Below are positions 27,504 through 37,736 of a stretch of 64,000 nt of DNA, one piece after another (the first letter of the stretch is position 1; each line of letters starts with the position of its first letter). The notes beneath the pieces are model-generated. The model saw only the letters and a list, made by a program, of their open reading frames with translations, ran no database searches and had not been told where the DNA came from. This DNA is from JARFVT01 sp036677425 (lineage in GTDB: Bacteria; Pseudomonadota; Alphaproteobacteria; UBA8366; Aestuariispiraceae). Location of the stretch: NCBI GenBank assembly GCA_036677425.1, contig JARFVT010000013.1, positions 1,054,001 to 1,118,000 on the forward strand. The letters are read 5' to 3'. A program made the position numbers and the translations under genes.

Positions 27504-30500
27504 ATGGCAAAGTCTATTTCAAAAATATTAGTAGCAAATCGTGGTGAAATTGCCATACGTATTTTTCGTGCCGCCAATGAATTAGGCATTAAAACCGTAT
27601 CGGTTTATTCTCATGAAGATCGATTTTCACTACATCGATTTAAGGCCGATGAAAGCTATTTAATTGGGCAAGGCAAAGGCCCAGTGCAAGCCTATCTTGA
27701 TATGGGTAGCCTGATTAAATTGGCATTATTACATAATGTAGATGCAATTCACCCCGGTTACGGTTTTTTATCGGAAAACCCTGAATTTGTTGATAAATGC
27801 TGTGATAATAACATAAAATTTATCGGCCCCGCGTCATCATCGATGCGAATGTTAGGCAGCAAAGTTGAAGCAAGAATTTTGGCGCAGAATGCAGGGGTTG
27901 CGGTGATGCCAGCGACAAAACCGCTTCCAAATGAAAATGATCAAATATTAAAAATGGCCAAGGAAGTTGGCTTTCCATTGATGTTAAAGGCCAGTTGGGG
28001 CGGCGGCGGTCGCGGTATGCGGGTCATTGAAGATGAAACAGAATTATTTGATAATGTTGATGCGGGCAGGCGCGAAGCCACTGCGGCTTTTGGTAATGGA
28101 GAAGTTTACTTAGAAAAGCTTGTCCGTAATGCTAGACATGTTGAAATACAAATTTTTGGCGATAGCTTTGGTAATTTGGTGCATTTATTCGAACGTGATT
28201 GCACGGTGCAACGGCGCAATCAAAAGGTTGTTGAACGCGCACCTGCGGCTTATCTTAATGATCAAACCCGCGCCAGCCTTTGCAAATCAGCATTATTAAT
28301 TGGTAATGCGGCACAATATAAAAATGCGGGTACTGTTGAATTTTTAATGGATATTGATAGCGGTAAATTTTATTTTATCGAGGTAAATCCACGCATTCAA
28401 GTCGAACATACCATCACCGAAGAAATCACCGGCATTGATATAGTCAAAGCACAAATAATGGTAGCAGATGGTGCAAAAATTGGTGATGATAGATGCGGTA
28501 TGCCAGTTCAAGATGCAATAAAAATTAATGGCTGTGCCATTCAATGCAGGGTAACAACCGAAGACCCAGAAAATAATTTTATCCCTGATTATGGGCGTAT
28601 AAAGGTTTATCGTGGTGCCAATGGCTTTGGTATCAGGTTGGATGGGTCAACCGCATATTCTGGTGCGGTAATTACCCCATATTTTGATTCCATGTTGGAA
28701 AAAGTAACCGCATGGGGGAATACTGACAAAGAAGCATTATCACGTATGGATCGTGCATTGCGTGAATATCGTATTCGCGGTGTTGCCACTAATTTAGCAT
28801 TCTTGGAAAATTTAATTAATCACCCAAAATTTTTACCAGCCGATTATACAACAAAATTTATCGATAAAACCCCAGAATTATTCCATTTCCCTAAACGTCG
28901 CGATCGGGCAACAAGATTATTGCGTTTCATCGGTGATGTTATCGTTAATGGTAATAGGGAAGTAAAATCACGTAAAAAGCCTGTAAAACTTTATACACCA
29001 ATAAAACCAATATTAAAAACAGGCGATATTCCATCAGGTCATAAGCAAATATTGGAAAAATTAGGCCCCAAAGAATTCTCTCGATGGATGCGAAATCAAA
29101 CTAAAATATTAATAACCGACACAACCATGCGTGACGCACATCAATCATTATTGGCAACCAGAATGCGTAGCAATGATATGATCGAAATTGCCCCAAGCTA
29201 TGCCAAATTACTGCCAGAAATATTTTCTATGGAATGTTGGGGCGGTGCAACATTTGATGTGGCAATGCGATTCTTAAACGAAGACCCGTGGCAACGGTTG
29301 ATAAATTTACGCCAAGCCATGCCAAATATGTTAACTCAAATGTTATTAAGGGCATCAAATGCGGTTGGCTATACCAATTATCCTGATAATGTGGTGCAGC
29401 ATTTTGTTAAACAAGCCGCCGATAATGGTATGGATATCTTCCGTATATTTGATAGCCTGAATTGGGTTGAAAATATGCGTATTGCTATGGATGCCGTATT
29501 AGAAAATAATAAAATTTGCGAAGCCAGCATTTGTTATTCGGGCGATATGTTCAAATCTTCACCTAATAAATATGATCTAAAATATTATGTTAAAATGGCG
29601 AAAGAATTAGAAAATTTGGGGGCGCATATAATTGGCATCAAAGATATGGCAGGGGTTACAAAACCTGCGGCAATATCACAATTGGTTAAGGCATTACGCC
29701 AAGAGGTTGGATTGCCCATCCATTTTCATACCCATGATACCAGTGGTATTGCTGCGGCATCGGTTCTTGCCGCTGTTGATGCGGGGGTCGATGCGGTCGA
29801 TGCGGCAATGGATAGTTTTAGCGGCCTAACATCACAACCTAATTTAGGGTCAATAGTTGCAGCACTTGAAGATAGCCCGCGTTCATCTGGGCTTAATCAA
29901 GAAAATATCCGCAAAATCTCTCTTTATTGGGAAGGGGTCAGGGCAAATTATTCAGCCTTTGAAAGCGATATAAGGTCTGGTGCATCCGAAGTTTACTTGC
30001 ATGCAATGCCGGGTGGGCAATATACCAATTTAAAAGAACAAGCCAGATCAATGGGTTTGGAAGATCGTTGGTCAGAGGTGGCTATCGCATATTCGCAAGT
30101 TAATCAAATGTTTGGTGATATTGTCAAGGTAACACCATCGTCAAAAGTTGTCGGCGATTTGGATTTATTCATGGTTTCAAGCGGGATTAGCCGCTCCGAT
30201 GTGGAAGATCCAGATATTCATGTGGCATTCCCTGAATCTGTAATGCAGCTATTTCGCGGTGATTTAGGCCAACCACAAGGTGGTTTTCCTAAAGAATTAA
30301 GCGATAAAATTCTTAAAGGTAAAAAACCTAATCTTAATCGTCCAGGGCTTGGTTTAAAGCCAGCAGATTTTGCTGCAATTCGCCATGAGCTTGAAGATAA
30401 AATAAGCCGCCATGTTAGTGAGGCAGAATTATCATCATATATACTTTATCATAAAGTATATGAAGATTATGCTGCAAACTACCGTAAATACGGCAATTTA

Positions 30501-30947
30501 TCGGTTTTACCAACACCGATTTATTTTTATGGTATGAAAGCTGGTCAAGAAATTGCGGTTGATATTGATAAGGGTAAAACATTAATTATCTGTTATCTTA
30601 ACATGGGTGAAATTGATGAAGAAGGCTTTAGGGCTGTATTTTTTGAATTAAATGGTCAACCTAGAATAATTAAAATTCGTGATGAATCACAAGCCATAAC
30701 GACCAATACCCACATAAAAGCCGAAGATGGTAATAAAAAACACATCGCGGCACCAATGCCGGGAATGATTTCAAGCTGCAACGCGATGGTTGGTCAAGAA
30801 ATTGAAGCCGGTGATGTGTTATTATCGATCGAAGCAATGAAAATGGAAACTGCCATTCATGCGGAAATAAGCGGTGTGGTAAAATCCATATTAACACCCG
30901 CAGGAACGCAAGTGAAAGCCAAAGATTTACTGGTGGAATTAGAATAG
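27504..30947 (+). CDS. pyc: Pyruvate carboxylase
   Basis: A single-chain biotin enzyme of 1147 residues that carboxylates pyruvate to oxaloacetate and so feeds the citrate cycle. Domain order is biotin carboxylase (ILVANRGEIAIRIFRAANEL, GWGGGGRGM region, FIEVNPRIQVEHTITEEITG), carboxyltransferase (ILITDTTMRDAHQSLLATRM), a linker/tetramerization region, and a biotin-carrier domain with EAMKMETA (biotinyl Lys near 1113). aagggg at 27487-27492 serves as ribosome-binding site. It is convergent with pncC, 15 bases apart. Confidence 0.97.
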   Translation: MAKSISKILVANRGEIAIRIFRAANELGIKTVSVYSHEDRFSLHRFKADESYLIGQGKGPVQAYLDMGSLIKLALLHNVDAIHPGYGFLSENPEFVDKCCDNNIKFIGPASSSMRMLGSKVEARILAQNAGVAVMPATKPLPNENDQILKMAKEVGFPLMLKASWGGGGRGMRVIEDETELFDNVDAGRREATAAFGNGEVYLEKLVRNARHVEIQIFGDSFGNLVHLFERDCTVQRRNQKVVERAPAAYLNDQTRASLCKSALLIGNAAQYKNAGTVEFLMDIDSGKFYFIEVNPRIQVEHTITEEITGIDIVKAQIMVADGAKIGDDRCGMPVQDAIKINGCAIQCRVTTEDPENNFIPDYGRIKVYRGANGFGIRLDGSTAYSGAVITPYFDSMLEKVTAWGNTDKEALSRMDRALREYRIRGVATNLAFLENLINHPKFLPADYTTKFIDKTPELFHFPKRRDRATRLLRFIGDVIVNGNREVKSRKKPVKLYTPIKPILKTGDIPSGHKQILEKLGPKEFSRWMRNQTKILITDTTMRDAHQSLLATRMRSNDMIEIAPSYAKLLPEIFSMECWGGATFDVAMRFLNEDPWQRLINLRQAMPNMLTQMLLRASNAVGYTNYPDNVVQHFVKQAADNGMDIFRIFDSLNWVENMRIAMDAVLENNKICEASICYSGDMFKSSPNKYDLKYYVKMAKELENLGAHIIGIKDMAGVTKPAAISQLVKALRQEVGLPIHFHTHDTSGIAAASVLAAVDAGVDAVDAAMDSFSGLTSQPNLGSIVAALEDSPRSSGLNQENIRKISLYWEGVRANYSAFESDIRSGASEVYLHAMPGGQYTNLKEQARSMGLEDRWSEVAIAYSQVNQMFGDIVKVTPSSKVVGDLDLFMVSSGISRSDVEDPDIHVAFPESVMQLFRGDLGQPQGGFPKELSDKILKGKKPNLNRPGLGLKPADFAAIRHELEDKISRHVSEAELSSYILYHKVYEDYAANYRKYGNLSVLPTPIYFYGMKAGQEIAVDIDKGKTLIICYLNMGEIDEEGFRAVFFELNGQPRIIKIRDESQAITTNTHIKAEDGNKKHIAAPMPGMISSCNAMVGQEIEAGDVLLSIEAMKMETAIHAEISGVVKSILTPAGTQVKAKDLLVELE

Positions 30948-30962
30948 ATATAAAATTAAATA

Positions 30963-31469
30963 TTAGTTAATTTGTTTGATTAACTGATTAGCAATTTTAA
31001 CTGCCATATCAATGGCATAGATAACTGTTTCTTGCCTAACCTCATGTCTATTTCCCGTGAAATTAACTTTTTCGCTTATGGTCTTTTTGTGCTTTGTGGC
31101 ACAGGCAAAATAAACAAGGCCGGCGGGTTTATTTTCCGATTGCCCCGGCCCTGCGACACCAGTTACGGCAATTGCTATTGTTGCATTGCTGTTATCCAGT
31201 GCCGATTGTGCCATTTTTTCTGCTACTTGATGACTGACCGCGCCAAAACTCTTAATTAAATTATCACCAACCCCAAGCATATCAAATTTTGCAGCATTAG
31301 AATATGTAATGAAACCACGGTCAACCACGCTTGATGATCCTGCTATTTCTGTTAATGCCGCGATTATTAAACCACCAGTACAGGATTCGGCGGTGGCAAT
31401 CATAAAATTATTTTTAGCAAATATTTTTAATAAATCACCGCTTTTTTCAAAAATTTCTTTAGTTAACAA
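30963..31469 (-). CDS. pncC: CinA C-terminal family nicotinamide-nucleotide amidohydrolase
   Basis: A stand-alone CinA C-terminal domain (168 residues) expected to deamidate nicotinamide mononucleotide in NAD salvage. It has the family motifs ATAESCTGGLIIAALTEIAG, GFITYSNAAKFDMLGV, GAVSHQVAEKMAQ and AVTGVAGPGQSENKPAGLVY. The N-terminal MoaB-like domain of full CinA is absent, as is usual in alphaproteobacteria. It overlaps the pgpA stop by 11 bases and so is the last gene of ispDF-pgpA-pncC. Confidence 0.92.
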   Translation of the reverse strand: MLTKEIFEKSGDLLKIFAKNNFMIATAESCTGGLIIAALTEIAGSSSVVDRGFITYSNAAKFDMLGVGDNLIKSFGAVSHQVAEKMAQSALDNSNATIAIAVTGVAGPGQSENKPAGLVYFACATKHKKTISEKVNFTGNRHEVRQETVIYAIDMAVKIANQLIKQIN

Positions 31470-31947
31470 AATCTATCCATCCTAAAAATACTATTAAATA
31501 AAGCAATGACCCTGCGAATATCCCCGCCAACATATCGTCGCTCATAATGCCCCATCCACCATCAATTTTCTGATCAATAAAGTTAATCGGCCAAGGTTTA
31601 AAAATATCGAAAAGCCTAAATAATAAAAACCCTATTATCAGGCTTTCGATGCTATAAGGAACAAAAGCAAGAGTTAATAAAACCCCTGCGACCTCATCGA
31701 TTACTATTTCACTAGCATCATGGGAATTGGTAATTTTTGAAAAAATATGTGATGAATACACGCCAATCAAATATATAACTATCGAGGCGATAAAAATTGC
31801 AAGCTGCCCATGAAATTTTAAAATATAAAATGCCAATGGCATTGCCGCCAGCGTTCCCCATGTTCCTGATGCTGGTTTTAATAACCCTGCGCCAAAGAAT
31901 GTCGAAATAAAAACCGCAGGATGAAGGAAATTTGACTTTTTTATCAT
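31459..31947 (-). CDS. pgpA: Phosphatidylglycerophosphatase A
   Basis: A membrane phosphatase of 162 residues that makes phosphatidylglycerol. FGAGLLKPASGTWGTLAA, EIVIDEVAGVLLTL, FRLFDIFKPWPINFIDQKID and GGWGIMSDDMLAGIFAG are the conserved blocks, including the acidic metal-binding residues, among several hydrophobic segments. It overlaps ispDF by 4 bases (ATGA) and pncC by 11, so the three genes are coupled. Confidence 0.95.
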   Translation of the reverse strand: MIKKSNFLHPAVFISTFFGAGLLKPASGTWGTLAAMPLAFYILKFHGQLAIFIASIVIYLIGVYSSHIFSKITNSHDASEIVIDEVAGVLLTLAFVPYSIESLIIGFLLFRLFDIFKPWPINFIDQKIDGGWGIMSDDMLAGIFAGSLLYLIVFLGWIDFVN

Positions 31948-33122
31948 GGCAACATCACCAAAATGCTTGCCTGTGCGGCGATGCCTTCACCGCGTCCTGT
32001 AAAACCAAGTTTTTCTGTAGTTGTTGCCTTGATGCTGATGCGTGAAATATCCATATCAATCATTTTTGCCAATGATTGCCGCATGAGATCACGATATGGT
32101 GTGATTTTTGGATTTTCACAAATTATAGTAATATCTATATTTGATATTTCACCATCGATATTTTTAATTAACTCAAGGCTATGTTTAATGAAAATTTCTG
32201 AATTAGCACCACGCCATTTTTCATCATTAGGCGGAAAATGAAAACCAATATCACCATTGGCGATAGCACCCAACATGGCATCGGTCAAAGCGTGCAATGC
32301 AACATCGGCATCTGAATGGCCTTTTAAACCCATATTATGTGAAATTTTTATACCGCATAGGGTAATAAAATCACCATCGCAAAATTTATGCGTGTCAAAA
32401 CCACTGCCAATGCGTGGGTATTTTATCAATATTTCTTTATTTTTTTCCATTTTATCATTTGACCGTATAATATCATCTTTGCTGGTTATTTTAAAATTAT
32501 CAATATCGCCATTAATTATCGTAACAGGCATATTTGCCATTTCAAAAACCGCAGCATCATCGGCGATATTTTTATCTACGCCCATATTATATATAATATT
32601 ATGGGCTTTTCTTATTTTTTGATATTTAAATGCTTGTGGTGTTTGCACAAGCCATAAATTTTGCCGATTAAGCGTATTTATAATTTCTTTATCATTATTT
32701 GATCTTTTAACACAATCAACAACTGGCAGGGCAGGGATAACCCCATCATGCTTATCAAGTGCATCTAATAAATTATCAATTAATTGATGGCTGATAAATG
32801 GCCTTGCCGCATCATGGATTAAAATATTATCTGGTTTTAATACAGCAATTTTTTCAATGCCATTTCGAACGGAAATATGCCTTTTGCCACCGCCAAATGC
32901 TGGCGGCAAAATATCCAGACCATTAATGGCATCTTCATACAATAAAATATCATCAGGATGAATAACAATGATTATATCAGTGATTCGCCTATGGGTGATA
33001 AATTTTTTAATCACATGGCGTAACATCGGTGCATCACCAAGCATCATATATTGTTTTGGTAGGTCGCTTGATGCCCGATAACCGCGCCCTGCGGCGACAA
33101 TCAAGGCGATTGAAATTGGCAT
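31944..33122 (-). CDS. ispDF: Bifunctional IspD/IspF (MEP pathway)
   Basis: A fusion of two isoprenoid-synthesis enzymes, 392 residues, as is common in alphaproteobacteria. The N-terminal IspD part has ALIVAAGRGYRASSDLPKQY, ILIHDAARPFISHQLIDNLL and the TPQAFKYQ block. The C-terminal IspF part (from about residue 235) has RIGSGFDTHKF, GHSDADVALHALTDAMLGAI, the NSEIFIKHS region and ATTTEKLGFTGRGEGIAAQA. The Zn-binding Asp and His residues of IspF are present. It heads the operon with pgpA and pncC. Confidence 0.96.
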   Translation of the reverse strand: MPISIALIVAAGRGYRASSDLPKQYMMLGDAPMLRHVIKKFITHRRITDIIIVIHPDDILLYEDAINGLDILPPAFGGGKRHISVRNGIEKIAVLKPDNILIHDAARPFISHQLIDNLLDALDKHDGVIPALPVVDCVKRSNNDKEIINTLNRQNLWLVQTPQAFKYQKIRKAHNIIYNMGVDKNIADDAAVFEMANMPVTIINGDIDNFKITSKDDIIRSNDKMEKNKEILIKYPRIGSGFDTHKFCDGDFITLCGIKISHNMGLKGHSDADVALHALTDAMLGAIANGDIGFHFPPNDEKWRGANSEIFIKHSLELIKNIDGEISNIDITIICENPKITPYRDLMRQSLAKMIDMDISRISIKATTTEKLGFTGRGEGIAAQASILVMLP

Positions 33123-33186
33123 ATTAATAATAACCTAAAAAAAAATTATAATTTTGTTATAATAAACCTGTTATCTGGTCTTGGCG

Positions 33187-34017
33187 ATGTTATTATCGCA
33201 TATGGATGAAATTTCACAAATGATTAGCATAATTACAATCATAAGCTTTCTGCCTATATGTTTATTTATATTTTATAAACAACCAGTTGGCATTGCATAT
33301 GCCATATTATTATCATTGCCGTTATTTTCTACCATTATCATATCTTGGTTGCGAATATATAATGGATGGCATTCTGATTTTGTAAGCAGCCTGTGGATAT
33401 CTATTGCCACTGGTTTGTTATTATTCTGCATGTTATCGGTTTTTTCTATCAATATTCGACGTATAACCATATTATTTCTACCATATATGGCTTTGTTCGC
33501 ATTATCGGCGACCATATGGGGATATTTTATTCGATTTGATATTGATTTATCATTATCCCATCCATTTAACCATGCTTGGTTGGCAATACATATTATCAGC
33601 TCGCTAATTACTTATGCATTGATTACATTGGCGGCAATGGCTGCATTGGCGGTATATATTCGTCAATGGGCGTTAAAGGCAAAACGTAAATCAAAATTAA
33701 TAGACGCATTGCCATTCATGGCTGATGGCGAAATATTACAAATTAATTTAATGATTATCTCCGAAATTATCCTTGGCGCAGGGCTTGTATCTGGTATTGC
33801 CACACAAATAATGCAGGGTGGTATTTGGTTTGATTTTGATCATAAGATACTTTTATCATTACTTGCATTTATTATTTTATCTATACTGCTTTTTTCCCAT
33901 TTTAAATTTGGTATTCGTGGGCAAAAAGCTGCAAGAATTTTATTATTATGCTATCTTATTGTAACCATGAGCTTCATAGGAGTTAAATTCATTACCGATG
34001 TGCTAATCGGTGGATGA
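33187..34017 (+). CDS. CcsA/YpjD-like cytochrome c assembly family membrane protein
   Basis: A polytopic membrane protein of about 276 residues with eight or so hydrophobic segments. HPFNHAWLAIHIISSLITYA, a later INLMIISEIILGAGLVSGIA and FDHKILLSLLAFIILSILLF match the CcsA/ResC-like family in its YpjD-type branch. The conserved His residues (HAW, IH) that bind haem in CcsA are partly present; the WD tryptophan-rich loop is weak. A TTG at 33181 is also in frame, but ATG 33187 is likelier. True haem handling is not established for this branch. Confidence 0.7.
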   Translation: MLLSHMDEISQMISIITIISFLPICLFIFYKQPVGIAYAILLSLPLFSTIIISWLRIYNGWHSDFVSSLWISIATGLLLFCMLSVFSINIRRITILFLPYMALFALSATIWGYFIRFDIDLSLSHPFNHAWLAIHIISSLITYALITLAAMAALAVYIRQWALKAKRKSKLIDALPFMADGEILQINLMIISEIILGAGLVSGIATQIMQGGIWFDFDHKILLSLLAFIILSILLFSHFKFGIRGQKAARILLLCYLIVTMSFIGVKFITDVLIGG

Positions 34018-34117
34018 TTTTATATGCTTAGTTTATTTTTTGGCTTGATTTATGATAGCTTTAAATTAATGATTAGATATGCTTAAATTTTAAGCTTTCA
34101 GATAAAGTGCATAATTA

Positions 34118-35122
34118 ATGAGCAAATTAGCCGCGATAAAAATTGGCAATATTGAAATTGCTACACCAGTATTTTTAGCACCCATGTCGGGCGTAACCGA
34201 TTTATCATTTCGTAAATTGGTAAAAAACCTTGGTGGCGGCATGGTAGTATCAGAAATGATTGCCAGTAACGAAGCATTGCGCCAAACAAAAGGCACATTT
34301 AAACGTATCGCCGCCGCATTAGATGAAAAACCACAAATGGTACAGATTATTGGCCATGATCCACAAGAAATGGCTGATACAGCAAAATTTTGTGCTGATT
34401 TTGGTATCGATATTATTGATATTAATTTTGGTTGCCCTGCCAAAAAAGTAACAAACAAGCTTTGTGGCTCTGCAATCATGCGTGATATAGGCTTGGCACG
34501 TAATATATTAAGCGCAGTGGTAAATGCAGTTGATATTCCAGTTACGGTTAAAATGCGTACTGGTTGGGATGAAAAATCATTAAATGCACCAGAAATTGCC
34601 CATATGGCCGAGGATATCGGCATTAAAATGGTAACTGTGCATGGTAGAACAAGGGAGCAAAAATATAGCGGTAACGCCGATTGGGCATATATTGCCAATG
34701 TAAAAAAATGTATAAATATTCCATTGATTGTCAATGGCGATATCAATGAATTTAGCCATATTGACGATGCCTTAAGATTATCAAAGGCCGATGGCCTAAT
34801 GTTGGGGCGCGGCGCATGTGGCAAGCCGTGGTTTCCCGCCCAAGTCATTAAATATATCAACCATGGCGTAATATCACCGCCACCATCATTGAACGAACAA
34901 CGCGATATAGTGATTGCACATTATAATGATATTATTGCCAATCATGGTGTTTATCGCGGGGTGAGATTGGCACGAAAACATTTATCTTGGTATTTGAAAG
35001 GGATCTATGGCGCAGCAAAATCTAGGCAAATGATAATGCGCCAAGATGATCCAGATATGGTGATTAATGCAATTATTGAATTTTATAACTATGCGATAGA
35101 ACAAGTGATAAAGGCGGCATAA
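34118..35122 (+). CDS. dusB: tRNA-dihydrouridine synthase B
   Basis: A flavoprotein of 334 residues that reduces uridine in tRNA. PVFLAPMSGVTDLSFRKLVK, VQIIGHDPQEMADTA, DINFGCPAKKVTNKLCGSA (catalytic Cys of CPAKK), VTVKMRTGWDE and VHGRTREQKYSGNADW are all present. Its stop overlaps the ntrB start by one base (TAATG). It is the first gene of the dusB-ntrBC-ntrYX block, the nifR3-ntr arrangement of alphaproteobacteria. Confidence 0.96.
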   Translation: MSKLAAIKIGNIEIATPVFLAPMSGVTDLSFRKLVKNLGGGMVVSEMIASNEALRQTKGTFKRIAAALDEKPQMVQIIGHDPQEMADTAKFCADFGIDIIDINFGCPAKKVTNKLCGSAIMRDIGLARNILSAVVNAVDIPVTVKMRTGWDEKSLNAPEIAHMAEDIGIKMVTVHGRTREQKYSGNADWAYIANVKKCINIPLIVNGDINEFSHIDDALRLSKADGLMLGRGACGKPWFPAQVIKYINHGVISPPPSLNEQRDIVIAHYNDIIANHGVYRGVRLARKHLSWYLKGIYGAAKSRQMIMRQDDPDMVINAIIEFYNYAIEQVIKAA

Positions 35123-36294
35123 TGACTGGATTTACAAACTTTACAAAATCAACAGAAAATGACAAATTTACAAAATTTACAAAAGATAAAAAACAGCCTA
35201 ATTTCAATATGTTAAATTATGCTTTAAATGCACAATCTTACCCATTTATAATTGTTGATAATTTAAATAAAATAATCTTTATTAACATGGCGGCGCAGCA
35301 ATTTTTTAAAGGCAGCGATATATCATTATCGGGTGTTTCTTTAGAAAATATTTTGTCAGAAGATAGCCCATTATTATTGTTAATAAATAAATCACGAATA
35401 TCAAATATTACCATTAGCGAAGATAAATTACATCTTGCAACCGCAATGATTGGAGATCATATAATACGGGCTAATATATCGCCAATTAATGAATATTCAG
35501 ATGACATAGCCATTGGTCATATTGTAATTACATTACAAGTAAAATCGATAACGGAAAAAATTGATAACAGCCTACCAAGCCGTGCTGCGGCAAAATCGGT
35601 TGTTGCCTTGACTTCTATGTTGGCGCATGAGGTTAAAAACCCGTTATCTGGCATTCGCGGCGCGGCGCAATTATTAGAAACATTAATAAAACCAGATGAT
35701 AGACAGCTAACAAAACTTATAATCGATGAAACAGATCGTATTGTTACAATGATTAACAGGATGGAAGTTTTTTACGATAACCCTAAATTACAATTTTCTT
35801 TCCATAATATTCATGAAATATTAGATTATGTTGTAAATATTGCAAAAAATGGTTTTGGTAAATCAATTAATTTCCAAAAAGAATATGACCCATCATTGCC
35901 AGATATTTATGGCAATCGAGATCAATTAATACAGGTTTTTTTAAATTTAATTAAAAATTCTTGTGAGTCTGTTGATCAAAAAAATGGCCGTATAACCATT
36001 GCAACTGCTTATTATTATGGTGTTAGCATGGAGACAAGCGGGTTTGGTTATAGGCGGCATTTACCATTTTTAATCAGCATTGAAGATAATGGCGATGGTA
36101 TTAATGACGATATAATGCAATATTTATTTGATGCCTTTGTTACAACTAAACAAAATGGCTCAGGGCTTGGCTTAGCACTAGTTGCAAAATTTATAAATGA
36201 TCATGGTGGTGTAATTGATGTTAAAAACAATAAAGGCGCGTGTAAATTCACCATATCAATGCCAATTATACAGGATATAAAACCAAATGACTGA
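35122..36294 (+). CDS. ntrB: Nitrogen regulation sensor histidine kinase NtrB
   Basis: Cytoplasmic kinase/phosphatase that sets the phosphorylation state of NtrC in response to PII. The 390 residues have a low-complexity Thr/Phe/Lys start, a PAS domain at about 35-140, the phospho-acceptor block MLAHEVKNPLSGIRGAAQLL, and an HATPase domain with LIQVFLNLIKNSCESV, EDNGDGI and GSGLGLALVAKFINDHGG. It overlaps ntrC by 8 bases. Confidence 0.95.
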   Translation: MTGFTNFTKSTENDKFTKFTKDKKQPNFNMLNYALNAQSYPFIIVDNLNKIIFINMAAQQFFKGSDISLSGVSLENILSEDSPLLLLINKSRISNITISEDKLHLATAMIGDHIIRANISPINEYSDDIAIGHIVITLQVKSITEKIDNSLPSRAAAKSVVALTSMLAHEVKNPLSGIRGAAQLLETLIKPDDRQLTKLIIDETDRIVTMINRMEVFYDNPKLQFSFHNIHEILDYVVNIAKNGFGKSINFQKEYDPSLPDIYGNRDQLIQVFLNLIKNSCESVDQKNGRITIATAYYYGVSMETSGFGYRRHLPFLISIEDNGDGINDDIMQYLFDAFVTTKQNGSGLGLALVAKFINDHGGVIDVKNNKGACKFTISMPIIQDIKPND

Positions 36295-37735
36295 TAAGGT
36301 TATTTTAATAGCCGATGATGATAAAGCAATTCGTGTGGTGTTAAGTCAAGCATTGGAACGTGCAGGATATATCGTTAAATTAACTGGTAATATAGCCACC
36401 CTATGGCAATGGGTAAGCGACGGTATTGGCGATTTGGTAATAAGTGATGTAATAATGCCAGATGGTAATGGATTAGATATATTACCACAGGTAAAAAAAA
36501 TCCGCCCTGATTTAAAAATAATTATAATGAGCGCACAAAACACATTATTAACCGCGGTAAAAGCTACTGAATCTGGCGCATTTGAATATCTTCCTAAACC
36601 ATTTGATCTAAACGAATTAGTTAATATTGTTGGGCGTGCATTAAGTAATAACGCAAGTTTAAATACTGTTAATAATGAAATTATAGCTGATTATGGCGAA
36701 ATGCCATTAATTGGCAGAAGCCAAGCAATGCAGGATGTCTATCGGATAATTGCCAAATTAACTGCAACTGATTTAACTGCATTGATAACTGGTGAGTCTG
36801 GAACTGGTAAAGAATTGATTGCCAAGGCATTACATCAATTTTCTAAACGTAAAAATGGACCTTTCATTGCAATTAATATGGCGGCTATTCCTAAAGAGTT
36901 AATAGAAAGCGAATTATTTGGTCATGAAAAAGGCGCGTTTACTGGTGCGATTAACCGTTATGCAGGAAAATTTGAACAAGCCCACGGCGGTACATTATTT
37001 CTTGATGAAATTGGTGATATGCCGATTGAGGCGCAAACCAGATTATTAAGGGTTCTGCAGGAAGGCGAATATACAACGCTTGGTGGGCGCAAGCCAATTC
37101 ATACTGATATACGAATAATAACCGCCACTAATCGAGATTTAAAACGATTGGTTGCCAATGGTTCTTTTCGCGAAGATTTATATTACCGATTGAATGTTGT
37201 GCCGATACATGCGCCGCCATTGCGTGCGCGTCGTGATGATATTGCCGATTTAACGCAACATTTCCTTAAACAAGCAGTTGATGAAGGATTGGCGGTTAAG
37301 ATCATATCAAATGATGCAATGCAATGTTTGAAACAGGCAAAATGGGCTGGTAATGTTCGTGAATTAGAAAATTTAATAAGAAGATTAACGGTTTTATATT
37401 CGCAAGATATTATCGAAATTGATATAATAAAAGCAGAATTAGCCGAGCAAAACCAATTTTTAGATAATTTTTCGATAAATTTTGAAGATGAAAGTCTAAG
37501 CAATGCAATAGAACGCCATTTGCGACGTTTTTTTGAAGCGCATAACGATAATTTACCCGTATCTGGGCTTTATGCAAAAATATTGCATGAAATGGAAAAG
37601 CCATTGATAAATTTAAGCTTAGAAGCAACTAATGGTAATCAGCTTCGTACAGCAGAAATGCTAGGCTTAAACAGGAATACTTTAAGGAAAAAAATAAAAG
37701 AATTAGATATTTCAATAATGCGCGAGAAAAAATAA
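36287..37735 (+). CDS. ntrC: Nitrogen regulation response regulator NtrC (sigma-54 activator)
   Basis: Sigma-54-dependent activator of nitrogen-assimilation genes, 482 residues. The receiver domain has ILIADDDKAIRVVL and the phospho-acceptor in LVISDVIMPDGNG. The AAA+ domain has Walker A GESGTGKELIAKALH, the intact sigma-54 contact loop ESELFGHEKGAFTGA, and LFLDEIGDMP. A Fis-type helix-turn-helix (LRTAEMLGLNRNTLRKKIKE) ends the protein. One base separates it from ntrY. Confidence 0.97.
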   Translation: MTDKVILIADDDKAIRVVLSQALERAGYIVKLTGNIATLWQWVSDGIGDLVISDVIMPDGNGLDILPQVKKIRPDLKIIIMSAQNTLLTAVKATESGAFEYLPKPFDLNELVNIVGRALSNNASLNTVNNEIIADYGEMPLIGRSQAMQDVYRIIAKLTATDLTALITGESGTGKELIAKALHQFSKRKNGPFIAINMAAIPKELIESELFGHEKGAFTGAINRYAGKFEQAHGGTLFLDEIGDMPIEAQTRLLRVLQEGEYTTLGGRKPIHTDIRIITATNRDLKRLVANGSFREDLYYRLNVVPIHAPPLRARRDDIADLTQHFLKQAVDEGLAVKIISNDAMQCLKQAKWAGNVRELENLIRRLTVLYSQDIIEIDIIKAELAEQNQFLDNFSINFEDESLSNAIERHLRRFFEAHNDNLPVSGLYAKILHEMEKPLINLSLEATNGNQLRTAEMLGLNRNTLRKKIKELDISIMREKK

Positions 37736-37736
37736 T